From Chitinophagales bacterium (GTDB lineage: Bacteria; Bacteroidota; Bacteroidia; Chitinophagales; Chitinophagaceae), in contig JAATGQ010000058.1 of assembly GCA_015654595.1 (NCBI GenBank), positions 1 to 48,983 on the forward strand: a stretch of DNA of 48,983 nt, in the 5' to 3' direction. Below, in pieces: positions 35,201-42,160 of the stretch. The notes beneath the pieces are model-generated. The model did no database searches and was not told the DNA's origin. It saw only the letters and a list, made by a program, of their open reading frames with translations. Position 1 is the stretch's first letter. The number at the start of each line of letters is the position of its first letter. A program made the translations under genes and the position numbers.

Positions 35201-36238
35201 ATAAGGAAGGTTCGTGAAAACACCCGTACTGTTACAAGCCTGACCCGCTACAGCGGCGCCCGCAGAAGTCGTAATACAATACTGGGGGTTGGTCAGATTC
35301 GTCTGCCCAGTCACCGTCGCAGTAAAAGTCGTACAGGTCATAGACGAAATAGCAACCGCACTGGCCACCGATGGGATCGTCGTATTGGTCCAGGTCGCAT
35401 ACTGTTCATTGCCGCATTTGTCTTTCGCAACCAGCGTTACGCTTCGGCTGTCTCCCAAACTAAACGAAAAATTATACGCGGAAAACCAGGTCGTGTCCCC
35501 AGCCTTCGTAACGACACCGTATTTGAAAGCGCTGAACGCCGTTCCCGAAGCATTGGTATTCCCTTTGCTATCCGTCAGGTTGATCGTTGCTTTATAGTTT
35601 TGACAGCTGGATTGCACGACAGCAGTAGAAGAGATCGACCAGGTATAGTTCTGGATACTGACCGTACGCGTCTGGATATCGCCGCAGCTATCCGTCATCT
35701 GAACCGAATAGGTGCCTGGGATGAGACCCGTAAAGGTTCCAGTGGAATTAGACGTACCTACACCCATTGCCGAAGGAGAAACCAGCTTATAAATAAAAGG
35801 CTGGCGACCATTTTCAATACCAGATACCGAAATCGATCCATCGCTGCCATTCGTACATGTCACATCCGTTTCCGTCAAACCGAACCTCGGCTCGATATAA
35901 TTACCCGGGACCACAACATTGGCCACAGCCGTCGTACAACTTTTGCTTACGTCTTTAACGGTCAGCGTATAGGTGCCCGGTTGCAAACCGGTAATAACAT
36001 TGGAAGAAGTATAACCAGAAGTAGTAGGACCGGCGACGGAGTAGTTGTAAGTGCCGGAACCGCCAGTGACGGTAACTTTAATAGAACCCGTAGCCGTACA
36101 TCGTGATTCGGTGACGCTATAGGATATCTTCAGGTTGGCACAACTCGGCGTAGTTTGCGCCAGAGCCGTTGTATGAATGCCTGCCTGTAACAGGAGAAGC
36201 ATCATAACCCCGATAAGAGGGGTGAGCCTTGGGTTCAT
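32291..36238 (-). CDS. giant secreted Cys-rich repeat protein with T9SS sorting domain
   Basis: A 1315-residue secreted protein. Residues 1-28 form a signal peptide (LLLLQAGIHTTALA-QTTP). Two N-terminal SprB-like modules follow (GGSGTYNYSVAGP, LQPGTYTLTVKD; LIPGTYSVQMTDSCGD). The centre has at least six tandem modules of about 80 residues, each with TC-x-x-(F/Y), a (T/S)GQ(S/A/T)NL core, YC(L/I), CNSTG(V/I)F, a YG(S/N)Y segment and D-x-C-x-(D/N)T; the family resembles gliding adhesin repeats. The last about 80 residues are a type A T9SS sorting domain: VYPNPVDKILNV, LTLYNVVGQQVL and LAKGVYVLKVQ. Cell-surface adhesion or gliding is plausible, not shown. The ATG at 36238 gives a full signal peptide. 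Confidence 0.9.
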   Translation of the reverse strand: MNPRLTPLIGVMMLLLLQAGIHTTALAQTTPSCANLKISYSVTESRCTATGSIKVTVTGGSGTYNYSVAGPTTSGYTSSNVITGLQPGTYTLTVKDVSKSCTTAVANVVVPGNYIEPRFGLTETDVTCTNGSDGSISVSGIENGRQPFIYKLVSPSAMGVGTSNSTGTFTGLIPGTYSVQMTDSCGDIQTRTVSIQNYTWSISSTAVVQSSCQNYKATINLTDSKGNTNASGTAFSAFKYGVVTKAGDTTWFSAYNFSFSLGDSRSVTLVAKDKCGNEQYATWTNTTIPSVASAVAISSMTCTTFTATVTGQTNLTNPQYCITTSAGAAVAGQACNSTGVFTNLPYGSYCIKITNTCYDTTISRCFTQSKPTGSLSATATVSDQTCTTFTATATGQSNLTSPQYCIATSSGAAVSGQPCNSTGVFKGLPYGNYTISVTDACNTTPLKVAVTGTKLTRSVNTNVTISGYACGTFNASITGQSNLTNPTYCLVSSSGVTDTCNSTGIFNNIGYGSYCINIADGCGDTTIHRCFTASRPVQKGGTPNISNRTCTGYTLTVSGQANIYNGKYCLMDASGNILTCNSTSVFTNVSYGQVCVSTYDSCTNATFKSCITANRLVPAIGPVTLSKQTCSGFTATVSNQANLTTPQFCLFNSADVQVGTCNSTGVFNIPAYGSYSIKMKDGCTDTTITVNFTATAAVPSAAAAVTISNQTCSTYNAAITGITNLSGATYTLKSGSTVISTNSTGAFTGLSYQPYCIDITDACNDTTIERCFNPAAPPIVVTASAAASCTVNTTDVTLKVTSGQAPYAITIMDTLGHVIYSSTSNSTSKTIAGLGTVKSGQRFKIIVSGSCGTPDTIYLAASPSSVSKSYTIRQECPSSLKANGSDDLTVTVTSTFSGLSVTIVKKNDSAVSIGYSNHTGNTYLFSDLDAATYVLAYTFTGCTTTLYDTVSLPAYSFPSLSKSTAYQCNNNSFSVGAAVTGGIGPYTYEIIASNPATPSIVTGAQSSPIFTINNNTSYNLIRLRATDACGNAALNDVSILPLANTIVTATSDCVYQGTTLSTDSLANATFTWYKKTDATDSVLLPSTDASYTINTVSWSDTGIYVAKTSVNAGCLTRISYFDLDGLCGGLIVLPVKVTLNGRQAAEGNQLFWTVPANSGITLFEVQRSAGGGSVPYTTIGTVAADPTGNGTALSFIDKDPAAGNNYYRLHMLYSSANDNYSNVVQLNAKGVFAVLVYPNPVDKILNVAILGAEDQHYLLTLYNVVGQQVLTRVVDDPTSSAIEISRPAALAKGVYVLKVQNTVTGTYTTYKVQFE

Positions 36239-36397
36239 AGAGTACGATTTTCTAAAGGATCGGATTTCAATACGCCTTCACAGGCCATGCAAATCTTATA
36301 AATTATTCATAAAAAAACGAATGTTTCACAAGTTATCTTTACTTTTCTTCCGTATTCCGTCTCACCTCGTATTCTGTTTTAAAAAAATAGCTACTCA

Positions 36398-37204
36398 ATG
36401 AGCGATGCACTCTTTTGGGACAAACAATATCGTGACAATAGGACTTTTTGGGACATCGGCGCCGTTTCTCCCCCATTAGAAGCTTACTTTCAGCAGCTTA
36501 GCGACAAAAATATTTCCATACTGATCCCTGGCTGCGGTAACGCTTACGAAGCCAGCTGGCTTCTGGAACATGGTTTTTCCAATCTGACGCTCATCGATAT
36601 CTCCCCAATCCTTACATCCCGTCTCCACGAAAAATTCGCCTCTCTATCCTTTTCCTCTTCGTCCACATCCCTCCCCCCATCTTTATCCATTGATTCATCC
36701 AGGCCCCCCGCGTCCCTCACGCCGCCTCTTCCCTTCGATTCTTCCGTGTCCACGACTCAATCTCTTCTCCTCGATTCTTCCGCGTCCCTGAAATCCACGC
36801 CATCCCGCGCGCCAGCCCTATCCTCTGATCCTTCCACACCCCCCGCGTCCCTCCCCTCCACATTCCGCATTCTTACCGGCGACTTCTTTTTGCTCGAAAA
36901 GCAATTCGACCTGATCATCGAACAAACTTTCTTTTGCGCTTTGCCCCCTTCCTTCCGCCCCGCCTACGCCGAAAAAATGTACCGCCTCCTCCACCCCGGC
37001 GGCAAACTCGTCGGCCTCCTCTTCGATCGCGACTTCCCTTCCGGTCCACCCTATGGAGGCCACGCCTCCGAATACCAACAATTGTTCGAAAAAAAATTCA
37101 CCATCAAAACCCTCTCCCCCTGCTATAACTCCATCCCACCCCGCGCCGGCTCCGAACTCTTCCTCATAGCCCAAAAACCAGATCGGTATCCTGCTTCGCA
37201 ATAA
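36398..37204 (+). CDS. TPMT-family SAM methyltransferase with a Ser/Pro low-complexity insert
   Basis: A class I SAM-dependent methyltransferase of the thiopurine/thiol methyltransferase family, 268 residues where about 195-205 is usual. Family features are FWDKQYRDNRTFWDIGAVSPPLEAYF at the N terminus, the SAM loop ILIPGCGNAYEASWLLEHGFSNLTLIDIS, GDFF, FDLIIEQTFFCALPP, and LHPGGKLVGLLFD. Residues about 84-152 are a Ser/Pro/Leu/Thr-rich insert between LIDIS-helix and the RILTGDFF strand, outside the conserved blocks. Its DNA repeats the word GATTCTTCCG/CGTCCCT. The natural substrate is unknown (small thiols or halides in relatives). It is divergent from the T9SS gene. Confidence 0.85.
   Translation: MSDALFWDKQYRDNRTFWDIGAVSPPLEAYFQQLSDKNISILIPGCGNAYEASWLLEHGFSNLTLIDISPILTSRLHEKFASLSFSSSSTSLPPSLSIDSSRPPASLTPPLPFDSSVSTTQSLLLDSSASLKSTPSRAPALSSDPSTPPASLPSTFRILTGDFFLLEKQFDLIIEQTFFCALPPSFRPAYAEKMYRLLHPGGKLVGLLFDRDFPSGPPYGGHASEYQQLFEKKFTIKTLSPCYNSIPPRAGSELFLIAQKPDRYPASQ
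36647..36853 (+). repeat. Ser/Pro low-complexity insert in the methyltransferase gene
   Basis: Pyrimidine-rich tract with degenerate repeats (GATTCTTCCGTGTCC, GATTCTTCCGCGTCC, GATCCTTCCACACC; CCCCCCGCGTCCCTC, CCCCCGCGTCCCTC). The frame is maintained. On the + strand it is C/T-rich. Confidence 0.75.
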
Positions 37205-37247
37205 AAGATAAAAAGCTCTTCTATTATTTCTACCTTTATCTCAAACG

Positions 37248-37685
37248 ATGGCAATCTTTTCTAAAACCTGCGAATATGCGATCCGCGCTGTCTTCTTCAT
37301 CGCCTACAAAAGCGTCGACGGTCATCGCACCGGAATAAAAGAGATCGCAGAAGGGATCGATTCCCCGGAACACTTTTTGGCCAAGATCCTCCAGGACCTT
37401 AGCCGTAAAAAGTTGATCAGCTCGACAAAGGGGCCCAACGGCGGCTTCTACCTCGAAGCCGAATCCCTGAACCGTCCCCTGAGCGAAATCGTCGAAGCTC
37501 TCGACGGCGATAACCTCTTCTCCGGCTGCGCCCTGGGCCTCAAGCAATGCTCCGAAACCAACCCCTGCCCCCTCCACAACGAGTTCAAAGAAATCCGCCA
37601 CCGCATAACCGACCTCCTCTCCAATACCACCATCGGCGAATTCAACACCGAACTGATCGACAGCCTGCTCTACTTGAAAAGATGA
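37248..37685 (+). CDS. Rrf2-family transcriptional regulator, probable Fe-S type
   Basis: A 145-residue Rrf2 winged-helix regulator. The N terminus MAIFSKTCEYAIRAVFFIA and the DNA-binding helix IDSPEHFLAKILQDLSRKKLISSTKGPNGGFYL (about 38-70) are diagnostic. Three cysteines, C94, C101 and C107 (spacing six and five), stand where IscR and NsrR bind their cluster, so it probably senses iron-sulfur status, NO or redox. No partner operon is evident: the methyltransferase is 43 bases upstream, and the next gene converges. TACCTTTA 15 bases before the ATG resembles a -7 box. Confidence 0.92.
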   Translation: MAIFSKTCEYAIRAVFFIAYKSVDGHRTGIKEIAEGIDSPEHFLAKILQDLSRKKLISSTKGPNGGFYLEAESLNRPLSEIVEALDGDNLFSGCALGLKQCSETNPCPLHNEFKEIRHRITDLLSNTTIGEFNTELIDSLLYLKR

Positions 37686-37867
37686 TAAAAAAAAGAGGAT
37701 TAATTTATAAATATGCACCTAGGGCTTCGCTGCGGATGAAACACAGCCAATACGAAAGAGTTCATCCCTTCCAAAATGTGCGTAAACGAAATCTTCCCAA
37801 TCCCATCTGGATCGGCCGGAGATGCTTCCAGCATCTCCCCATTCATCATCCAACCCAATCCAGCCGC

Positions 37868-38923
37868 CTAAATCTTCCAAATCCCATCTGTATCAGGCTC
37901 CTGCTGACTCAAACAATGAAAGCTCCCCAACCCCCAAATTATATCCGTCGAATCAATCCCCACCACCCTTCTCGCCGGAAAACACTCCTGTATAATCTCT
38001 AAAGCCTTCTCATCCCTGTCACACCGAAACGTCGGCACAACCACCGACTCATTCGCAATATAAAAATTCGCATACGACGCCGGCAGCCGCTGATCCTCAT
38101 AAACCACCGCCTTCGGCATCGGCAGTTCCACAATCTCCAGCTGCTTCCCATTCAACAACCGCATCTTCTTCAAATCAGCCAGGTTCTCCTTCAATAATTC
38201 ATAATTCTCATCCGCACTGTCCTCTTCGATGACCGTAATCACCGTCTCCTCGTTCACAAACCGAACCGTATCATCGATATGCCCATCCGTGTCATCCCCT
38301 ACAATCCCTTCCTTCACCCACAGGATCTGCTCAACACCATAATAATTCCGTAAATACTCCTCGATCTGCGCCTGGTTCAAAGACGGATTCCGATTCGGAT
38401 TCAGCAGACAACAAGTCGAAGTGAGTAAGGTCCCCTTACCATTAAATTCCACGGACCCGCCCTCCATCACAATTCCGGGCTCAAAAACGGGCATATTTAA
38501 ACTCTTGCCGACCAACCTCGGAATGACATCATCCAGATCATAAGGCGGATACTTCCCGCCCCACGCGTTATAATTCCAGTCCACGATCACCTTCTTGATC
38601 TCCGCCGCCGGATTCACCAGGAAAGCAGGACCATGATCCCTGCACCAAGCATCATTCGTCGGATGCAAAAAGAACCGGACCATATCCATATCCACGCCAG
38701 CCTTCTCCAGGTGCGCCGTAGCAGCCTGCTTCATCGCCGCATCCCGGACATTGATCCGGACAAACTCCCCCTTCGACAGCTCCTTTACAAACTGACTGTA
38801 AGAAGGATAGATCGCTTCGATCTTGCCTGGCCAGGAAGCCTCCTTGTGTGGCCAGCTAAGCCAGGTCGCAGTATGCCTGTGAAATTCCGCCGGGAAATAA
38901 TAGCCTAGGTCTTTGGGTGTCAT
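37868..38923 (-). CDS. aguA: agmatine deiminase
   Basis: Agmatine deiminase hydrolyses agmatine to N-carbamoylputrescine and ammonia, in the plant-type route to putrescine. The 351-residue guanidino-modifying enzyme has WLSWPHKEASWPG, NDAWCRDHGP, EGGSVEFNGKGTLL, GDDTDGHIDDTVRFV (the Asp/His pair) and the nucleophile C337 in GLGSFHCLSQQEP. Some positions differ from the commonest form (FHCLSQQ for IHCITQQ). The next gene in the pathway, aguB, lies 23 bases upstream in the same direction, so the order is aguB-aguA. After the TAG stop the same frame stays open for about 50 codons and repeats the final codons (see findings). Confidence 0.95.
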   Translation of the reverse strand: MTPKDLGYYFPAEFHRHTATWLSWPHKEASWPGKIEAIYPSYSQFVKELSKGEFVRINVRDAAMKQAATAHLEKAGVDMDMVRFFLHPTNDAWCRDHGPAFLVNPAAEIKKVIVDWNYNAWGGKYPPYDLDDVIPRLVGKSLNMPVFEPGIVMEGGSVEFNGKGTLLTSTCCLLNPNRNPSLNQAQIEEYLRNYYGVEQILWVKEGIVGDDTDGHIDDTVRFVNEETVITVIEEDSADENYELLKENLADLKKMRLLNGKQLEIVELPMPKAVVYEDQRLPASYANFYIANESVVVPTFRCDRDEKALEIIQECFPARRVVGIDSTDIIWGLGSFHCLSQQEPDTDGIWKI

Positions 38924-38946
38924 AAAGAATCTCTACGGGTTAAGGA

Positions 38947-39822
38947 TTAATCTTCGTCAATATAACGTTTAGTAATAGGCTGATAAGAATCGATCCTCCT
39001 GTCACGCATAAAAGGCCAATGCGTCCGGTAACGGTCCGTTTCCGCCGTATCAATCTCCACCACCGTCGTCTCCTCCTGGTCGTGAGAAGCCTTGTAAATA
39101 AGAGCCCCAAAAGGGTTAGCGACAAAACTGCCGCCCCAGAACTTCATCGCGCCATCCTGCTCGAAACCAACCCGGTTCACACTAACCACGTGCACCCCAT
39201 TCGCAACCGCATGACTCCGCTGGATCGTCTGCCACGCATTGTACTGCTCCTCATTCGTCGCTTCATCCTGGCTGGTCGCCCAACCAATCGCCGTTGGATA
39301 AAACAGGATTTCCGCCCCCATCAGCGCCGTGATACGCGACGCCTCAGGATACCACTGATCCCAGCAGATCAATACGCCCAGCGTAGCATACTTCGTCTTG
39401 AATATCTTATAACCCAGATCGCCGGGCGTAAAATAAAACTTTTCATAAAAAGCAGGATCATCCGGGATATGCATCTTCCGATACTTGCCCAGATAAGCGC
39501 CATCCGCATCCAACACCGCCGTCGTATTGTGATAGATCCCCTGCGCACGCTTCTCGAAAAGAGACGCAATGATCACCACCTTCAATTCGGCAGCCAGCTT
39601 ACCCAAAGCATCCGTAGAAGGCCCGGGAATCGACTCGGCTAAAGAAAAATTGGCGTAGTCCTCTACATCGCAGAAATACAGCGAAGTAAACAACTCCTGT
39701 AAACAAACGATCTGGGCGCCCTTTCCGGCAGCTTCCCGCGTCTTGTCCATTGCCTTTTGCAGATTGGTCGCCTTATCAGCAACACAACTCATCTGCACCA
39801 GCCCGATCTTTACTTTACTCAT
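38947..39822 (-). CDS. aguB: N-carbamoylputrescine amidase
   Basis: A nitrilase-superfamily amidase of 291 residues that releases putrescine, CO2 and ammonia from N-carbamoylputrescine. The Glu-Lys-Cys triad is visible: E43 in CLQELF, K116 in KYRKMHIPDD and C153 in VLICWDQWYPE; SVNRVG and FWGGSFVANPFG are typical of the plant-like subfamily. The ATG at 39822 is chosen because the frame upstream to 39927 reads through the 63-bp repeat and is not protein-like; a TAACTTTG -7 box lies 24 bases upstream. It forms an operon with aguA. Confidence 0.95.
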   Translation of the reverse strand: MSKVKIGLVQMSCVADKATNLQKAMDKTREAAGKGAQIVCLQELFTSLYFCDVEDYANFSLAESIPGPSTDALGKLAAELKVVIIASLFEKRAQGIYHNTTAVLDADGAYLGKYRKMHIPDDPAFYEKFYFTPGDLGYKIFKTKYATLGVLICWDQWYPEASRITALMGAEILFYPTAIGWATSQDEATNEEQYNAWQTIQRSHAVANGVHVVSVNRVGFEQDGAMKFWGGSFVANPFGALIYKASHDQEETTVVEIDTAETDRYRTHWPFMRDRRIDSYQPITKRYIDED

Positions 39823-39845
39823 ACCTGGAAAATTAAAATGAGGTG

Positions 39846-39853
39846 CAAAGTTA
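39846..39853 (-). promoter_or_regulatory. probable -7 promoter box of the aguB-aguA operon
   Basis: TAACTTTG on the - strand fits TAnnTTTG exactly, 24 bases before the aguB ATG. The 63-bp repeat begins 33 bases further upstream, overlapping or bordering where a -33 element would be. No clear TTG at the usual spacing. Confidence 0.5.
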
Positions 39854-39885
39854 CATAACTTACCCCAAAATTTCGCGGTAGTTAA

Positions 39886-39948
39886 GGGCGTCTCCCTTCG
39901 GGCCAGGCTGTCCGCAGCGCATGGCACTTTGCTCCCATCCTTGACGCT
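39886..39948. repeat. 63-bp dispersed repeat, copy 2
   Basis: Identical to 7608-7670 except at two positions, both in the AGYGCA-YGGCACT hairpin. The change there weakens the stem on the + strand (C opposite A) but leaves a G-U pair on the - strand. It lies between the desaturase terminator and the aguB promoter. Confidence 0.75.
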
Positions 39949-40020
39949 TCGCCTCAGTGTATTCCGCGGTCTCCGGCGCCTTTATGCGAGAACGTCTTCC
40001 ATTTTGCACAGCTTGCCGCA

Positions 40021-40046
40021 AAAAAACCCCCGCCTGACGGCGGGGG
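40021..40046 (-). terminator. terminator of the desaturase gene
   Basis: CCCCCGCC-TGAC-GGCGGGGG stem, followed on the - strand by TTTTTT. Confidence 0.85.
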
Positions 40047-40081
40047 CCAAAATATATCATAAGAAGAAAAATAAAGAGAGC

Positions 40082-41158
40082 TTACCTCGCCCTTCCCATC
40101 TGACGCAGGAAAGCCACATGCGAAGCAACCGCATACCGTACCCGCGGATACTCGATATACACCAGCCCATACTCCTGGCAGGTCGCCCGGATAATCTTGC
40201 TGATCGCAGGATAATGCACATGCGAGATCTTCGGGAAAAGATGATGCTCGATCTGGAAATTCAACCCGCCAACCAGCCAGGACACCACCGGATTGTGCGT
40301 AGCAAAATTTGCGGTAGTCTTGATCTGGTGAACAGCCCACTCATCTTCCAGCTTTCCGGTCTCAGCATTCGCAACCGGAAAAGCCGTATGCTCCACCGTA
40401 TGCGCCAGCTGGAAAACCATGCTCAACACAAAACCAGCTACCATCGTAAAGATGATAAAAGAGATCATCCAGTCATACCATCCAAGACGATAGATCGGAA
40501 GACCGATAAAAAGGAAAGCATGGAACAGTTTGAAACCCCAGAAGACCAGGTGGTCCGAAAGACTCATCTTCTTCAGCGGCATCGTGCCAACCTTGCTCTT
40601 GAAATACTTCTGATAATCCAGTACAAAGATCCAGAAGATATAAAGTACACAATACAGCATCCAGAAATACAGATGCTGATACTTATGCATACGATAACGC
40701 TTTTGCGTCTCGCTCATCCGCATCCAGGGTTGAATATCGATGTCGTCGTCCACGCCGTCAACATTCGTATAAGCATGGTGAACGACATTATGCTTCATAT
40801 TCCACATAAAGCTGTTACCGCCCAGGATATTTAAAGAAAACGCAGCAAAACTGTTCACCCACCTATATTTGGAAAAACTGCCATGCGCGCCGTCGTGCAT
40901 CACGTTAAAACCGATCGCGGCAGTCAACCCACCCAGCAGCACACTCTCGACAATCGCCCAAAAAGCATTGGGTGTGAAAAAAACAAGGTGGATATAGATG
41001 AAGGCAAAGCTTACCATAAGGAGCACCGCCTTGATAAACAGGTTGTAATTACCGGTCTGCGAGTGCCCAACCTCTTCAAAATAATTACTGATTCGCTTTT
41101 TCAGTTCCGAATGAAACGAATGAGTACCATTCGTGAACTTTGGGATGGACATGGACAT
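40082..41158 (-). CDS. membrane fatty acid desaturase, front-end type
   Basis: A di-iron membrane desaturase of 358 residues. The three His boxes are HDGAH (88-92), HNVVHH (123-128) and QIEHH (302-306); the Gln in the third box is typical of front-end or linoleoyl-CoA-like desaturases. Hydrophobic segments about 42-60, 66-86, 105-118, 158-175 and 205-240 flank them. It inserts double bonds in membrane acyl chains, using reductant from an unknown partner. The start may be the ATG at 41158 or two codons later. It is monocistronic, with its own terminator, and no two-component system lies beside it. Confidence 0.92.
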   Translation of the reverse strand: MSMSIPKFTNGTHSFHSELKKRISNYFEEVGHSQTGNYNLFIKAVLLMVSFAFIYIHLVFFTPNAFWAIVESVLLGGLTAAIGFNVMHDGAHGSFSKYRWVNSFAAFSLNILGGNSFMWNMKHNVVHHAYTNVDGVDDDIDIQPWMRMSETQKRYRMHKYQHLYFWMLYCVLYIFWIFVLDYQKYFKSKVGTMPLKKMSLSDHLVFWGFKLFHAFLFIGLPIYRLGWYDWMISFIIFTMVAGFVLSMVFQLAHTVEHTAFPVANAETGKLEDEWAVHQIKTTANFATHNPVVSWLVGGLNFQIEHHLFPKISHVHYPAISKIIRATCQEYGLVYIEYPRVRYAVASHVAFLRQMGRAR

Positions 41159-41263
41159 GATGAGGAGCCTTTATTGAAAATGAAATAATTCTACGAAATT
41201 ACGCCTTTTATCGCTCAAAATATTGTTAATAACGACTTAATATATAACGCCCCCAACCCCTGA

Positions 41264-42004
41264 CTAAGTATCCAACTGTACAAATGATGCAAAATCCCGG
41301 ATACCGATCATCTTTTCCGTAATAAAGCCCTCCGCATACGGCACCCCGATCATCTTCCCAAACATCTGGTGCCGGCCGATCACCGCATTCAGAAACTCAG
41401 GAGTGGATATATACGTCTGCGGTTCATCCGCAGAATAGTCAGACGAAAAGAACTGCGAAGAATACGCTTTGATCGAGGCGACCTTAGTGTCAAAAACAGG
41501 CGATACGTCATACACAAAGTCTGGCGTCATATACCTGTCCTGTATATAGTGAAAAACATACTTCGGCCGCCAGTGCGCCTGCGGCTGCCCCGCATCATCC
41601 AACGTCTCGATCTTACGAAGGCCGCTCAGAAAACAAGCCTCCGAGATCAGATGCCCCGCACGACCATGGTCAGGATGCCGGTCCTCCAGCGAATTGGCCA
41701 GCACGATCTCCGGCCGGTACTTGCGGATAACCCGGATCAGCTTCCGCTGATGCTCCTCGTCATTGCGGAAAAAACCATCCGCCATGCCAAGATTCTCCCG
41801 CACATCCAGCCCAAGTATCTCCGCCGCCTTGGCCGCTTCCACCGCCCGCAGCTCAGGCGTCCCCCTCGTCCCCAACTCCCCGCGCGTCAGATCGATTACC
41901 CCCGTCTTTTTGCCGTTGCGCTTCTCCATCAGTAAAGTACCGGCACACCCCAATTCCATATCGTCGGGATGCACCGCTATCGCCAATATGTCAAGTTTCA
42001 TCAT
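41264..42004 (-). CDS. bshB1: bacillithiol biosynthesis deacetylase BshB1
   Basis: A PIG-L/LmbE-type zinc deacetylase of 246 residues that removes acetyl from GlcNAc-malate in bacillithiol synthesis. Zinc ligands are in AVHPDDMELG (H12, D15) and RHPDHGRAGHL (H113 region). DLTRGELGTRGT, NLGMADGFF and the C-terminal SYSSQF-type AYSSQFFSSDYS follow the BshB1 pattern, which separates it from other PIG-L enzymes. The organism therefore probably uses bacillithiol as its low-molecular-weight thiol. Other bsh genes are not in the window. It is divergent from lpdA. Confidence 0.92.
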   Translation of the reverse strand: MMKLDILAIAVHPDDMELGCAGTLLMEKRNGKKTGVIDLTRGELGTRGTPELRAVEAAKAAEILGLDVRENLGMADGFFRNDEEHQRKLIRVIRKYRPEIVLANSLEDRHPDHGRAGHLISEACFLSGLRKIETLDDAGQPQAHWRPKYVFHYIQDRYMTPDFVYDVSPVFDTKVASIKAYSSQFFSSDYSADEPQTYISTPEFLNAVIGRHQMFGKMIGVPYAEGFITEKMIGIRDFASFVQLDT

Positions 42005-42085
42005 GTTTGATTGATCGTTTGCGCGCGAAATTAGCCAATTTAACGTTAACGCTCCTCTGACCGCCAGGCGAACCCGACCGTTTGG

Positions 42086-42119
42086 TTTTTGGCTATATGC
42101 GCAATGTGCAGTAGCTTCG
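42086..42119 (+). promoter_or_regulatory. probable promoter of lpdA
   Basis: TTTTTG (42086-42091), 20 bases, then TAGCTTCG (42112-42119), one mismatch from TAnnTTTG, about 42 bases before the lpdA ATG. Confidence 0.45.
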
Positions 42120-42160
42120 CAGGTCGCATTTTTAAAAATTAAAAATCAAAAAGGATATAC

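Noticed and set aside
32291..36238. Repeats in the T9SS gene considered as a DNA repeat array or phage tail fibre
   Set aside because: Repeats are conserved at protein level with divergent DNA, behind a signal peptide and before a sorting domain.
37818..37838. GGAGATGC/GCATCTCC hairpin after aguA
   Set aside because: No T-run follows on either strand, so I do not call it a terminator.
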